Shown: positions 23,589-33,915, numbered from the stretch's first letter. The stretch: 64,000 nt of DNA from Craterostigma plantagineum (GCA_027422505.1 JAPQWV010000005.1:17502501-17566500), one strand, 5' to 3'. The notes: generated by a model not told the origin, from the sequence alone. Numbers and translations: made by a program.

Positions 23589-25864
23589 TTTTGGTTGTGC
23601 CTTCCTACAGTTCACTAGTTATCTATCTGCTAAGTTTTTACTTCTCTCTATTCTGTGCGTGTTTATTATGTTAAATTAGTTAATTAGATCTTTATTTTTT
23701 TTCTTTTTGCTTGCCTTCTACGTTTCAATAAATTTTCTTGTTTTTCAATAAGTCGATGTAGCGCCAATGCTGATGGCAATACATCGAGGGGGAGAAATGC
23801 TATATCCATGCATCGAGGGGGAGTAAGTTCAATCATTCAGTTTTTTTTAGATACTCGATAGGCTTTGTATCTAGGGGGAGTTTAGTACAACAACTCTCTC
23901 AAACACATAAAATATTCATAATACTTAGACAACTCTCAAATACTCGTATGCCCCATTAAGACCCAAAGCAGAATAGCAAGTAAAACAGCAAATAAGCTCA
24001 AAAGAAGGAAAATCTCAAAAACCAACATATTCAAGTTATGCTCAAAGTCATGTCTTAACTTTGCCTGTTCCTTGAGCTTCTTCTCTTCTTCCTGCTTCTG
24101 CCAATTCATCTGTAAACGAGAAAATTAGAAATGAGTTAGTTCTTAGATGTAAGGTACTTCAATGAGACTTGAGACATATCTATTTATAAATATGAAAGAA
24201 ACATACGTCATTTATTGTCCCGACATTAAGACGAATTTTTGACTAAGGCAACGATTTCTTTCTTCTCCAAAAAGGATATCGTATCATGAAAATCGATCTT
24301 GAAAAACCCATAGATTTGATGTTATCCTTGTGATTGGTCGTGTCAAATTGGTAATATTTGGGTCATTACTAGTTTACTTGATATCATTGGTAAGTTGAAA
24401 ATCTCGAACACTCATTTTCTTCTTTGGACAATTTCCCAAATTCCATGACAAATAAATTATTAGAATTAAGATTCGCGAACTTCACATTACATTTTTTTTG
24501 CGATCAAAATCTACCGGCATGTAAAGGTTCGCAAGCTATGCTCGTTTGCGAATCAAAAGCTCAATTCGCAAAATCATAATTCACTAAACTCTTAGTGAAC
24601 ATTTTTGCGAATTCATTTTTTTAAAAATCTGCGAACCGTAAATTTTTGAACCTCCTTTCTTCTAGTTCGTCAAAGTTTTAAATCTCTGTTTTGCGAACTA
24701 ATTTTTCAAAACTTCACCATGGGATCTTTCGCGAACTCGTAGTGGGCCTTTTTTTACAAAAATTTTGCGGCCCAGTATTAAACTAAATCTTTATCTTTCG
24801 GCCCGCGAAATCTCTTTTATCTAATTCGCAAATTTCCCCAAATCAGTTTTTACGAACCCTAAAATCTCAAAATCTCTCAAAACGCGTCAAACTCAACTTT
24901 GGATTATCGTGGCTGTGCTTCCGTCTACACACACACACACTTACAGATTTCGTTGAGGTAAGGAAGGAACAGACTTTAAAATCTTAATTTTTCATGTATT
25001 CTCTTCGTTGATTTTGCAGGTTCGAAATCGGAAAAGCGGGGAGTTCGTCTTTCTCTTATTGGTGTTTGTTGTTTGATCTTGCGTTCTATAATCATTTTAC
25101 TCATATTTTGTTTAGATGATTATGGCGAAAAAGGAGTAAGAACTGTGTTGACAAGATTCTTCAATCTCGTCTTTTTTAAAATCAATACTCTGCGAATAGG
25201 GTTTTCTGTTTTTATTCAAAAATTTACTTTTTGATCTTTCTGTTCGTAATTCGCGAATTGAATTTGTGTTTTGTGCGAATTCATGCGTAGAATGAGTTCG
25301 CACAATTAATTCGTAAAATTTGTTAGTAAAATGCGTTCACACTCTTAAGTTGACTAATTGACCAACCAAAAATTTTGCGAATCTAACTTCGCGAACTGAC
25401 TTCCCAGACGCAATTCACGAACTAATGTTTCGCGGGTCGTGTTTAATCTTGTCAATTCGGGAACTTCCGAATTCGCCAATCTTTAATCTTCTCTTATTCG
25501 CACTTCACGAACTGTCAATTCATACTTCGCCAAATTCTTTTCAAATTTCCAAATCGATTCGCGAAATTCCTTTGACAGACTCACCAATTTCCAATTTCGC
25601 CAAATTGGTACCTCGCAAAATTTCCAATTCGCGAATCTAACTTAGTGAATTTCAGGCTTTTACTGACCCGCATATCTTTTTGAACTTACTGCTCAAATTC
25701 ACGAACCCTTGCCAAAAATTTCAAATTTGTGAAATATACTTTGATTTGTTTGGGACCGAACAGTACCTTATTAATTAAATCATCCTTTTCTAAGAATGTC
25801 AAATATCTTCTCATAAGATGTTTTTCACAACTTTGTTTTTCTCTTATGATGCAGCTTCGACAGC
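23589..25864 (+). promoter_or_regulatory. Copia-2 inter-cistronic region: extra polypurine tracts and GCGAA array
   Basis: No gene is present. Three polypurine tracts lie soon after pol: CGAGGGGGAGAAA (about 23787), CGAGGGGGAGTAAG (about 23815) and CTAGGGGGAGTTTAG (about 23872). Multiple internal polypurine tracts after pol are a described Sirevirus trait. From about 24470 to 25740 the GCGAA word returns on both strands, with about thirty copies. A possible small intron lies at about 24956-25019 (GAGGTAAGG ... TTTTGCAGG). Confidence 0.75.
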
Positions 25865-26821
25865 ATGACTACCTACACCAGCAGATCTCGTCTACTAAAC
25901 CACCAAATGGATTGTAATCAAGGACAACAACTTTCAACTCGACTTGAACACTTTCAAGTGTCAAGAAGAGATCATCCCATCCATTCTGAGAAACCACCAC
26001 CTGGGATACGCATTCTCAGCATCAGTTCCTGCACCAACCGTGTACCTTCAACAATTCTGGGGAACGATGACTACCAAAATTTATCTAGACAACACCACTT
26101 ACTATGAAGCCCGAATTGCAAACGAAAGCGTCAGAATCACCAGGGACTTTATTCGACAAATTCTTCGGCTGCCGATTCAACCAGATTATGAACATGAGGC
26201 ATCCGAGGACGAGCTCATCGCAGATATGTTGAAAATGGGTTACTATAGTTCACTCGAGCTCGTTTCCGTTTTCAACAATCAATGATTCCACATCCGTGTC
26301 GAACTCTCTTCGCAATTGTCAACAAGTGCTTCTCACCAAAGCACTCCGGGTGGGACAGATGCAACATTACGATCCTACGAATCTTTCATGGGATCGTCTT
26401 CAGGAAAGGATACGACTATGCGAAGCTGATCACAATGGACCTGGACGATCAACTTCATCAGAGATCAAAGTTCAAATCGAAGAAGACCCAGAATCTTCCC
26501 TATCCCCGATGGTTCTCACTAATGATCCACCACTTTATGACTACAACACCGGGGATACCAGCAAGGCCACAAGAAGAAAACTACACCCCTCCCAAACTCA
26601 AATTTCTTCAAAAAGGAAAGACGGATGAGAAATACTCACGAACGCCAATGCCCATTCCGCGCGCTACCTTACTACTAGCTAACCCAGAAGACATTGAAAA
26701 ATACTGTAAAAAGTACAACATTCCACACCCCATGACTCAGGCCGACCCACCCGAGTCTAACCCAGGGGTTAGTGAGACTGAGAGAGTAGAAACAAGAGAG
26801 AGAGAGAGAACAAGCAAGTGA
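25865..26821 (+). pseudogene. Copia-2 extra ORF, N-terminal part (LQQFW-type domain)
   Basis: The ATG at 25865 opens MTTYTSRSRLLNHQMD. A frame change at about 25910 leads to TFKCQEEIIPSILRNHHLGY and VPAPTVYLQQFWGTMTT, and a second change at 26282 (an ATGA overlap) to LFAIVNKCFSPKHSGWDRCNITILRIFHGI and NLPYPRWFSLMIHHFM. I recall this block from uncharacterised ORFs of copia elements, notably in Asteraceae, where a YMQQFW motif is followed by a LINKCLTGKTSG-like one. It sits where an env-like gene lies in SIRE1, but I see no signal peptide or membrane span. Function unknown. Confidence 0.65.
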
Positions 26822-27805
26822 GATACTGAGAGAAACCACAGAAACCGAATTTATCCCACACGCACCACAGACTACATCTCAAGAAGCAATCCCTGACCAA
26901 CTACAACCATCCTCTGAACAAACAATGCCTGAACAATCGATCGGGGAACAACCATATGCCGAACGACTCGAACACCCACTAATGGATGTTCCCGAGACGA
27001 TCACGACTGCACTAGCTCAGTCAGAAAAAGCCGGGTCAATCCCTAGGATAGAAGACGTCGTAATCGACCCAACGACGCATGAGCGACCCCGCCTGACCAT
27101 TCACTTGTCTCCCAACAGACAAGTGTCTCAACGCAACACGAACCACCCCAAACCTCCAGCAGCTCGGTTCTTGTGTCTGAACAAATTCGAGAAATACCCA
27201 TTTCCGTGACACAGGCCGAGCCTCTGCCTGATATTCAGGTCTCAACGTTCATAGAAGAGCCCCAAATAGAGGCTCTTCAAGGATTGGACGGAAGTCTCTC
27301 GGATGTTGATGATTTCAGCAGTTCACCATCCGCGAGCCACCGTACAGAACCTAGTTCTGGACGCGTGCTAACGGGACGTCTTGGCGATCCCGGCGATAGC
27401 TCCACCCAAGCCCGTCACACTGACGTGGCCACAACGACCCGAGCACCATCTCCAAAAGATGTGTCGCAAGGAGAGGTCGGAAGACCCAAAGACCCCGAAG
27501 TTCCACGAACTTCGGGTGACGAGGGCCACCGTCCAGAACCTCGTTCTGAACGTGTGCTAACGGCTACCTCTAGTGGCGCCGGATCTATTCCAACCCAGGT
27601 GACGACTGCCTACTTGGAGAATCGGCTGTTCGAGTTCTTCGAAACTGTAACCCTGCCAAGGGTCCAAGGGCTTATTAAGGAGGCGGTCCAAGCAACTTCC
27701 ACCGACAAAGGGAAGGCTCCCATGTCTGACCAACCTCCTCCTCAACAGCCGGTGCTTCCCCGTCTTCTCACCCTGCCACCACCAACGCAACCCGACGACA
27801 CCTAA
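26822..27805 (+). pseudogene. Copia-2 extra ORF, middle disordered region
   Basis: Two frames (26925-27209 and 27173-27805) cover a Pro/Thr/Ser/Glu-rich, low-complexity stretch between the two conserved parts of the extra ORF. The second frame has a diverged in-frame duplication with period about 189 bases (SHRTEPSSGRVLT and GHRPEPRSERVLT), then an amphipathic segment AYLENRLFEFFETVTLPRVQ. Frame changes near 27190 and 27800 keep it from joining its neighbours. Confidence 0.55.
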
Positions 27806-27806
27806 C

Positions 27807-29621
27807 TTGTACACAGTGCCTCTGCTTGAACTCTTTGACGTTGGCATTGCTCGCATAATAGAACTCGACAGCAAACGAAGCATTGAAGAAGAAGACCTCT
27901 ACAGGAAGCTGGTCGCAGGTGGCGTCATCCCATCTCCTGATGCGAGCATACCGACCGACACATGCCGCCAAGAAGGCCCCAGTCAGAAGCATCGTCATGA
28001 CGATCCAGACGATCAGGATCGTCCTGAGGGGGAGAGCAGCAAGAGACCGAGAACCAGGTCTCTAATTATTCGCGGCGGAAGAGGCAGAGGACGCGGAGTT
28101 CAAACTCGTGGAGGCAGCTCGTCAGGACCACCCAATCCACCACCAAGGTCGTCCCAATCCACCACCCAGAAGCATCGTCATGACGATCCAAACGATCAGG
28201 ATCGTCCTGAGGGGGAGAGCAGCAAGAGACCGAGAACCAGGTCTCCAATTATTCGCGGCGGAAGAGGCAGAGGACGCGGAGTTCAAACTCGTGGAGGCAG
28301 CTCGTCACGACCACCCAATCCACCACCAAGGTCCTCCAGAGGCAGACAAGCTACACCAGGGCCAAACCAGACAACTTTCCTAGGTGAAGTCGAGTTTGCT
28401 CCCTCGAGGATTTCCACCCAACCAGTCCAAGCAACTACAACCCCTCGTCCAAAGGATCCTCAAGGCTACATTGATAGATATATCTTAGACGAGGAATGGA
28501 CGACGAGAACAGAGACAGCAGAAGAGTCCCGCCTAAGGATTGAAAATGTTCGTGATTTATTAAAGGCGGCAGCAGCAGACTTCTGCTTCATTGAGCAAGA
28601 GGAAGAGGAGCAAGGAGAAAATCCTGAGGCAGATCTTCCAGAACTTCCAGAGCTCCTTCAACATCAGGTGCCCGAGGAACCGACGCCAGGCTACGAGTTC
28701 ATAGAAACTCGCTGGAGAAACGCAAAGATCAAGGCACCTTTTCTTGAGGATCTTTATCCAAAGATCTGGAGGAAGGAAGAAGAAATAAAGGGAGTCAACG
28801 AGCTGAATCTTCGAGGCCTTGAGCACCTAAGAGGGACGTATAGGGGACTTAGCCATCAGATTATGCTCTGGGAAGTCACGGCCAAGAAAGGAATGAGTAG
28901 GGATCAATACCGTAAGTACATGAGAGATCAATCGGCCATCTGTGATATTGTGGATGTCGAATGGGCGGTAGGAAGATATGTAGGCCCTGTCTTTGTTATT
29001 GATCGTTATGACAGGAAAATTGTAAAATATTCAGAAGCAGATCTTCCCTATCTTCCACTAGGCGAACTCAACAAACTCTACAACATTTATCGCAATAGGT
29101 TTCCCCTTGACACTCACACAAGACGAGATGGTTATCGAGCTATCAAAGAGTGTATGCTGAGGCAGGTCAAGTATTTCGCTGCTCATGACTTCCAAATGGC
29201 CTTGGAAAGCAATATGAGCAAGGTCAACCTGACGCGTCCAGATAACAGATATAAGGATCTCGAAAAGTATGAAGAGGGATTTATCTTCCTTGAACCACAA
29301 CCTGGGGTCACTTACCTACAAGCTCAGAAGAAAGAGAAGCAGGTGCTACTTCTGTCAGAGATCTCCAAATTCTCAGATGGGACATTGAAGATTATCCTCA
29401 ACCAACTTCGGGCTAAGAAGAAGACAGTTTCCGAAGATGACAAACTAGAAGGAACAGAACTGGAAGAGAAAGATGTTCTACGGAAACTCGTCGAGAAGAT
29501 CAGATATCGAATCGTTCTTCGGAACGACATCAGACATTTCGAGACTGCCCTAGGATTCAGGAAGACCTACTTAGCTCATAGAGAACCACCACCTCCTCCT
29601 CGCTCGAAGAAAAAGAAATGA
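27807..29621 (+). CDS. Copia-2 extra ORF, C-terminal part with RG-rich repeats
   Basis: An open frame of 604 codons; the first codon is TTG, so the true start probably lay upstream in the same broken gene. Residues about 55-185 hold two tandem in-frame copies of a 61-residue unit (183 bases) with a KHRHDDP start, a nuclear-signal-like SSKRPRTRS and an RGGRGRGRG tract, which suggests nucleic-acid binding. The C-terminal half is helical, with FAAHDFQMALESNMSKVNLTRPD and a FSDGTLKIIL motif. I recall the latter pair from the C-terminal part of extra ORFs in copia elements of Asteraceae. It ends 48 bases before the 3' LTR. Function unknown. Confidence 0.65.
   Translation: MYTVPLLELFDVGIARIIELDSKRSIEEEDLYRKLVAGGVIPSPDASIPTDTCRQEGPSQKHRHDDPDDQDRPEGESSKRPRTRSLIIRGGRGRGRGVQTRGGSSSGPPNPPPRSSQSTTQKHRHDDPNDQDRPEGESSKRPRTRSPIIRGGRGRGRGVQTRGGSSSRPPNPPPRSSRGRQATPGPNQTTFLGEVEFAPSRISTQPVQATTTPRPKDPQGYIDRYILDEEWTTRTETAEESRLRIENVRDLLKAAAADFCFIEQEEEEQGENPEADLPELPELLQHQVPEEPTPGYEFIETRWRNAKIKAPFLEDLYPKIWRKEEEIKGVNELNLRGLEHLRGTYRGLSHQIMLWEVTAKKGMSRDQYRKYMRDQSAICDIVDVEWAVGRYVGPVFVIDRYDRKIVKYSEADLPYLPLGELNKLYNIYRNRFPLDTHTRRDGYRAIKECMLRQVKYFAAHDFQMALESNMSKVNLTRPDNRYKDLEKYEEGFIFLEPQPGVTYLQAQKKEKQVLLLSEISKFSDGTLKIILNQLRAKKKTVSEDDKLEGTELEEKDVLRKLVEKIRYRIVLRNDIRHFETALGFRKTYLAHREPPPPPRSKKKK
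27984..28349 (+). repeat. Tandem 183-bp duplication inside the extra ORF
   Basis: The unit starting CAGAAGCATCGTCATGACG occurs at 27984 and again at 28167, an offset of 183 bases or 61 codons, with only a few substitutions. Being in frame, it doubles the RG-rich segment. Confidence 0.93.
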
Positions 29622-29657
29622 AGACTTAGTTAATTGGCTCGACTGTAATTTGGACAC

Positions 29658-29669
29658 TTAAGGGGAGAA
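29658..29669 (+). other. Copia-2 terminal polypurine tract
   Basis: TTAAGGGGAGAA lies directly before the 3' LTR and would prime plus-strand DNA synthesis. Confidence 0.85.
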
Positions 29670-29964
29670 TGTTAGGAATATTTTAGAAGTGTCCAAAATA
29701 TTTACTCTAAGTCTTGTAATTTCTTTACAATGTATTTTATAGATGTTTTACTTTATGTTATTGGGTTGTATTTGTAATGGGCTTGTTAGGGGCCCAATGG
29801 GCTAAATACCTCACAAGGTATTTAAGCCTAAACCCTAACACTCATTAATCGAAGTTTTCCATTTGCAAAATCTCACGTATCAACACTAAACCTCTAAAAG
29901 CACACTATTCACATTCTACGAAGGTTTAATCTGTTGAATTGTTCTTGGATAATCTGGAATTACA
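29670..29964 (+). repeat. Copia-2 3' LTR (295 bp)
   Basis: It is the same as the 5' LTR apart from one missing A. The TSD GTCTG follows at 29965-29969. Confidence 0.97.
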
Positions 29965-30334
29965 GTCTGATTCAGATTTTGGAGGAATCTTAAAACAAGT
30001 TTCTCCAGAAGATAAGAAAGAATACTTAGTTAGATTCCATTCGGGAAAATGGAATAATGCTCAGAAAAATTATGCTACTATAGCTAGAGAAGAACTTGCT
30101 ATTGTTAATTGCGTTCTTAAATTTCAAGATGATTTATATAATCAGAAGTTTTAAATAAAAACTGATTGTCAAGCTGCAAAATTTATGTTTCAGAAAGATT
30201 TTAAACATGACGTCTCTAAACAAATGTTTGCGAGATGGCAGGCTCATTTAGCTCCATTCGATTTTGAAATAATTTATAAGAAAGGGAGTGATAATAGTCT
30301 TCCTGATTATCTAACTCGTGAATATCTTTCATGA
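29965..30334 (+). pseudogene. EPRV RNase H, second part
   Basis: Starting with the right TSD copy, this continues the viral RNase H frame that was cut at 16171: SDFGGILKQ, GKWNNAQKNYATIAREELAI, then a stop near 30153 and KTDCQAAKFMF, ARWQAHLAPFDFEI and NSLPDYLTREYL, ending at TGA 30332-30334. The stop codon overlaps the ATG of the next ORF (ATGA). RNase H removes RNA during viral DNA synthesis. Confidence 0.85.
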
Positions 30335-31860
30335 ATTTTGCAGATTTGTCCCAATATGGGAGAAATTTCCCCATAATAGAGGTGGAAGAGGTGGAAAAAA
30401 CGTAATTGCTCAAATGGGCAATAAAAAGCTCGTTAAAGAGAATCTCTCAGCTTCCTCAAGTAATACCTTGAGTGGCGAAGAATACAAGGAATTTCTTGAA
30501 TTTAAGAAGCAGAAAGCTAGGTCTTCTAATGAAGGCACTTCTTACACAAAAGTTATTGCGGAAGAAGATGATGACGTTGACTATGAGAAAATTTCTCATA
30601 TTGAGGTAATAATATTACTTGAATTTAAAGATTTAAAATGGTCTGATGAACCTTGGACTTTAATGTCGAGATATTTAGAAAAAACATCATATGCTGCCAC
30701 GTTTTATAAAAATCGTGATAATTATGAAAATATTCTTAAATCCACAGGAACGTGTGATTTTGATCATTTTACCGCGGGAAATTCCCAAACTGCTTTGAAA
30801 AAAGGTTATACATTTAGTAAGATTATTTTCAAGCAAATTATCTCGCCTGAAAATGGGCTATTCACCATTTAAAGTATAGAGAATATTTTCATCCTGAGTT
30901 AAAAACTCTAACTAAATTTAGTTATTATGATTATATCGATGCCTTTTATAAAGTTGTCTTATACCAGAATGATAATAAGAAACATTCTTGGGGGATTAAG
31001 ATTTGTGCGGATGTTTATAAGTCCGAAATTCCTAATTGGTTTTATCAATGATGGCTTTCTCATGGAGCCTCAATTGAAATTCTTAAAGAACCCTTCTTTG
31101 GATCATATCAAGAATGGGTTAAAATTTTTCCTAATCTAATAGAAGCGGAGCATAAACATGAATGTATCGAAGGAATGGCTTCTTTACATTTTTATACTGA
31201 ATTCAGTATTACATGGATTTGGAGATGGACTACAGAAGTGGGTTATACCCAACAAAAGATTCCGTGTCTTAAACGAAATTTTTATATAAAATTTTGGAAA
31301 AAAAATGATACGAAAGACTGCTACTGGTGAATATGAAAGCCAGCAGACAATTGATAAAATCGAAGAGAAAATATCTCAATATAAGAAGATGATTAACAAT
31401 CATCAACAAAGGGACCTTCCGAGTCCTTTTGAAATAATTTCAAGAAGGTTGAATATTCAAAAGGGAAAAATGAAGACTGAAGAAATTGTTCAGGCTTATT
31501 TTGACCTAATGAGAAAAGACATCCATAAGAATCTTGGTATTGAAGCTTCGATTTCTCAATGGAGAATTCGTCAAAAGATGAAGAATTTTGTCTGGGTGGA
31601 GAAGGACAAGATCCGGAAGATCCGGATAATATTATGGTGGATGATGCAATTGATCTCGTCAAGGATACAATTACCAAGAAAGTCCAAGAAAAGGATAAGA
31701 AGACATGATGCCTTACTTTGTCCACTTTCTAAAGTAAGGATAATTACGAAGACTTTCGAGGTAAAGTTGATCACTTTAATAAAGCAACGGCCAACATTCA
31801 AAGATGGTGGACAACTCATAAAGCAAGAGTCGAAGAAAATTCTTTGGCAAATTATTAATG
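30331..31860 (+). pseudogene. EPRV second ORF, function unknown
   Basis: The ATG at 30331 overlaps the RNase H stop. The protein reads NFADLSQYGRNF, shifts frame near 30380, and continues with SGEEYKEFLEFKKQK, DLKWSDEPWTLMSRYLEKT, SWGIKICADVYKSEIPNWFY, EWVKIFPNLIEAEHKHECIE and IWRWTTEVGYTQQKIP, then a lysine-rich tail to about 31860. Frame changes lie near 30840, 30960, 31060 and 31300. Florendoviruses have a second ORF after the polyprotein, and the position fits. I can assign no function; the Trp-rich middle has no motif I recognise. Confidence 0.6.
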
Positions 31861-32690
31861 TTTACTATGTACTTTACTTTATTTTCTTTAAATATGATCC
31901 TAAGCCATATGCTATGTACACGGTTTTCTTACGCACTATCTCTCTCTCTCTCCTTCCCTTCACTATAATTCCCTCTTTGTAGTGAAATATTTCAAGAAAT
32001 AAAAGTTGAAGTTCCTTGTACGATTTCTCTTATAAGTAAGTTTTTAATTTTGTTTTATATATTTATCTTTTGGTCTCGCTTAGCCTTAATGGAAGACTAA
32101 TTTCCACGTCAAACTATACCAAGATGGCTTAATACTTTAATCATGGTTTCATGTCATATTATATATATATTTATATATTAATATGATGTATTTAATATTT
32201 TCTTTTATAAAAATCTTTTGAAAATCGATTGAAAGAATTAAATTTTGAATAAAGGTTGTAATAAAATTTGGTTTTGATTAATTCTGTTCGGCTCTTCGCA
32301 AGTCCGTATTGCCGTTAAGTAGGCGTTTGAGGGCGATGGCTGTTACCAATTGAATTAATTGAATGAAAATTTTACTATGTAAAAATCCTTGTATTCGAGG
32401 ATTTAATTCTAACAATCATAAAAACAATTTTTATTTTGGTTTTATTTTTGGTATATCGGCTGAACTACCTTTGAACGAGAGTCCGGTTATGGTATATAGG
32501 CTGGACTACCTTTGGTCGGAACGGGATCAGACTGTTTACAGTTTGACAACTGGACCGATAGGTTTAACAACGCCAAGTACCATTTTCCATGGTTCGATAG
32601 GTTGGCAAAACCATGTATCATTTTACTTTTGTAAAGTTCTAAAATTTTTGTAAAGATCCTCTCCGTATAGTATGATATTCCTCAAGATTA
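31861..32690 (+). other. EPRV intergenic region and leader
   Basis: Non-coding and AT-rich. It has a CT repeat (about 31937-31955), AATAAA at 31998-32003 as a likely polyadenylation signal, and then a leader-like stretch. I did not find a clear tRNA-iMet primer site, which caulimovirids need, so it is mutated or lost. In such viruses this is where the pregenomic promoter and leader lie. Confidence 0.5.
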
Positions 32691-32912
32691 AGATAAATTA
32701 AATATTTGGACAATTCCTAGGATAGATTATAAAATAATCTATGAATTAGGAACTTTCGAGAAATTAGGCTTGAAGCATGTAGTAAAAACTACTGAAGAAA
32801 CTATTTCTTTAAATAATGAAGAAATGGTTATTAGACTTCTAAGTAATAGAGACTTAGAAAAATATAGAATAAATCATAAGTTTATTCATATCGGGTTAGT
32901 ACAGGTAGCCTT
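32691..32912 (+). pseudogene. EPRV movement protein, N-terminal part (cut by Cassandra)
   Basis: An open stretch with YKIIYELGTFEKLGLKHV, VIRLLSNRDLEKYRINHKF and IHIGLVQVAF, the N-terminal half of a caulimovirid 30K-superfamily movement protein. It is cut at the TSD GCCTT (32908-32912). The other half lies on the minus strand from 36652 because of an inversion. Movement proteins open plasmodesmata for cell-to-cell spread. Confidence 0.8.
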
Positions 32913-33376
32913 TGTAACGACCCGTCCCATACCGGGTGTCACTATAGCATCGGTTCCTACCGCGACTAGTGGGGTTGGGTCCACCACACTCCAACTAATA
33001 GTCTGGCCCCACTGTATCACCATTTAACCTTTCAGCGTGCTTCGTGCACTCGCTCACACGCACCCTGAGAAACTTCCCAGGGGGTCATTCATCCCTAGAT
33101 TGCCCCAAGTCAAGCACGCTTAACTTCGGAGTTTCTATAGATGGGCTCCCGAAAAGGTAGGTCGACCTTGGTGATATGAGTAGTACTATCAATTCTATTA
33201 TACGATTCTTAGCCTGACATGCCCATACATTGTCAGTCTCAGGATCCCCTCTCATTCGGGTGTCGGATCGGTTCGTTCATACCCCTTCGCCTAGAAGCCT
33301 TGCCAGGAGCCGCTCCTTGTCCGTGCACCCTGGCACCGGCGATCACTCCCCGCCCTCTTCGGCTCCGGGCGTCACA
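32913..33376 (-). repeat. Cassandra LTR A (5S-bearing)
   Basis: On the plus strand it runs TGTAACGACCCGTCC to GGGCGTCACA. The 5S-like part, about 33063-33170 on the minus strand, shows GAAGTTAAGCGTGCTTGACTT-like box A sequence. This copy is more diverged than the other three. Confidence 0.88.
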
Positions 33377-33434
33377 TGCCCACCAGCTTCCGCCTGGTTC
33401 GTCCCCGAACCAGCACCGTACTGCGAGAGGTTGT

Positions 33435-33446
33435 GCTCTGATACCA
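33435..33446 (-). other. Left Cassandra primer binding site (tRNA-iMet)
   Basis: The minus strand reads TGGTATCAGAGC directly inside LTR B and gives the direction of the element. Confidence 0.92.
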
Positions 33447-33448
33447 CC

Positions 33449-33915
33449 AGTAACGACCCGTCCGATACCGTGTGTCACTGTAGCATCCGTCCCTACCAGG
33501 ACCCGTGGAGTTGGGCCCACCACACTCCGAGTGATAGTCTGGCCCCACTGTACCATCATTTAACCTTTCAGCATGCTTCGTCCTCGCTCACACGCAACCT
33601 GGGCAAACTTCCCAGGGGGTCACCCATCCTAAGATTGCTTCAAGTCAAGCACGCTTAACTTCGAAGTTCTTTCGGATGGACTCCCGAAAAGGTAGGTCAA
33701 CCTTGGTGATATGAGTAGTACTATCATTTTTCTAATATGATTCTTAGCCTGACACGCCCATACATTGTCAGTCTCAGGATCTCCTCTCATTCGGGTGTCG
33801 GATCGGTTCGTTCATGTACCCCTTCGCCTAAAAGCCTGCCAGGAGCCGCTCCTTGTCCGTGCACCTCTCTGGCACCGGCGATCACTCCCCGCCCTCATCG
33901 GCCCCGGGCGTCACA
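33449..33915 (-). repeat. Cassandra LTR B (5S-bearing)
   Basis: It has the same layout as LTR A. The first two bases are AG where TG is expected. The 5S-like segment is at about 33600-33705 on the minus strand. It ends GGGCGTCACA and is followed by TACAT. Confidence 0.88.

Larger units (their letters stand above)
16172..29964 (+). mobile_element. Copia-2: 13.8-kb Ty1/copia element with extra 3' ORF block
   Basis: Both LTRs, the TSD GTCTG (16167-16171 and 29965-29969), a tRNA-iMet primer site and a terminal polypurine tract are present, so the ends are exact. The LTRs are 296 and 295 bp and differ only by one A in an A-run, which indicates a very recent insertion. Inside are a leader of 0.9 kb, gag, protease-integrase-RT-RNase H, a 2.3-kb non-coding stretch with further polypurine tracts, and a 3.7-kb extra coding block before the 3' LTR. 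Repeated polypurine tracts and a 3' extra gene are known for SIRE-like elements, but such short LTRs on so long an element are unusual. Confidence 0.95.
32913..33915 (-). mobile_element. Left Cassandra-type TRIM with 5S rRNA-like LTRs
   Basis: Two direct LTRs of about 465 bp (32913-33376 and 33449-33915) flank only 72 bp of internal DNA with an intact iMet primer site, and each LTR holds a 5S rRNA-like segment. This is the plan of Cassandra elements. There is no coding capacity. The flanking 5-mers differ (GCCTT left, TACAT right). Each pairs instead with a flank of the right element at 36658-37651, so the two elements have exchanged halves. Confidence 0.9.

Noticed and set aside
25865..29621. 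Envelope gene of an endogenous retrovirus
   Set aside because: The position is env-like, but I see no signal peptide, no membrane span and no glycoprotein features; the motifs match uncharacterised copia extra ORFs.
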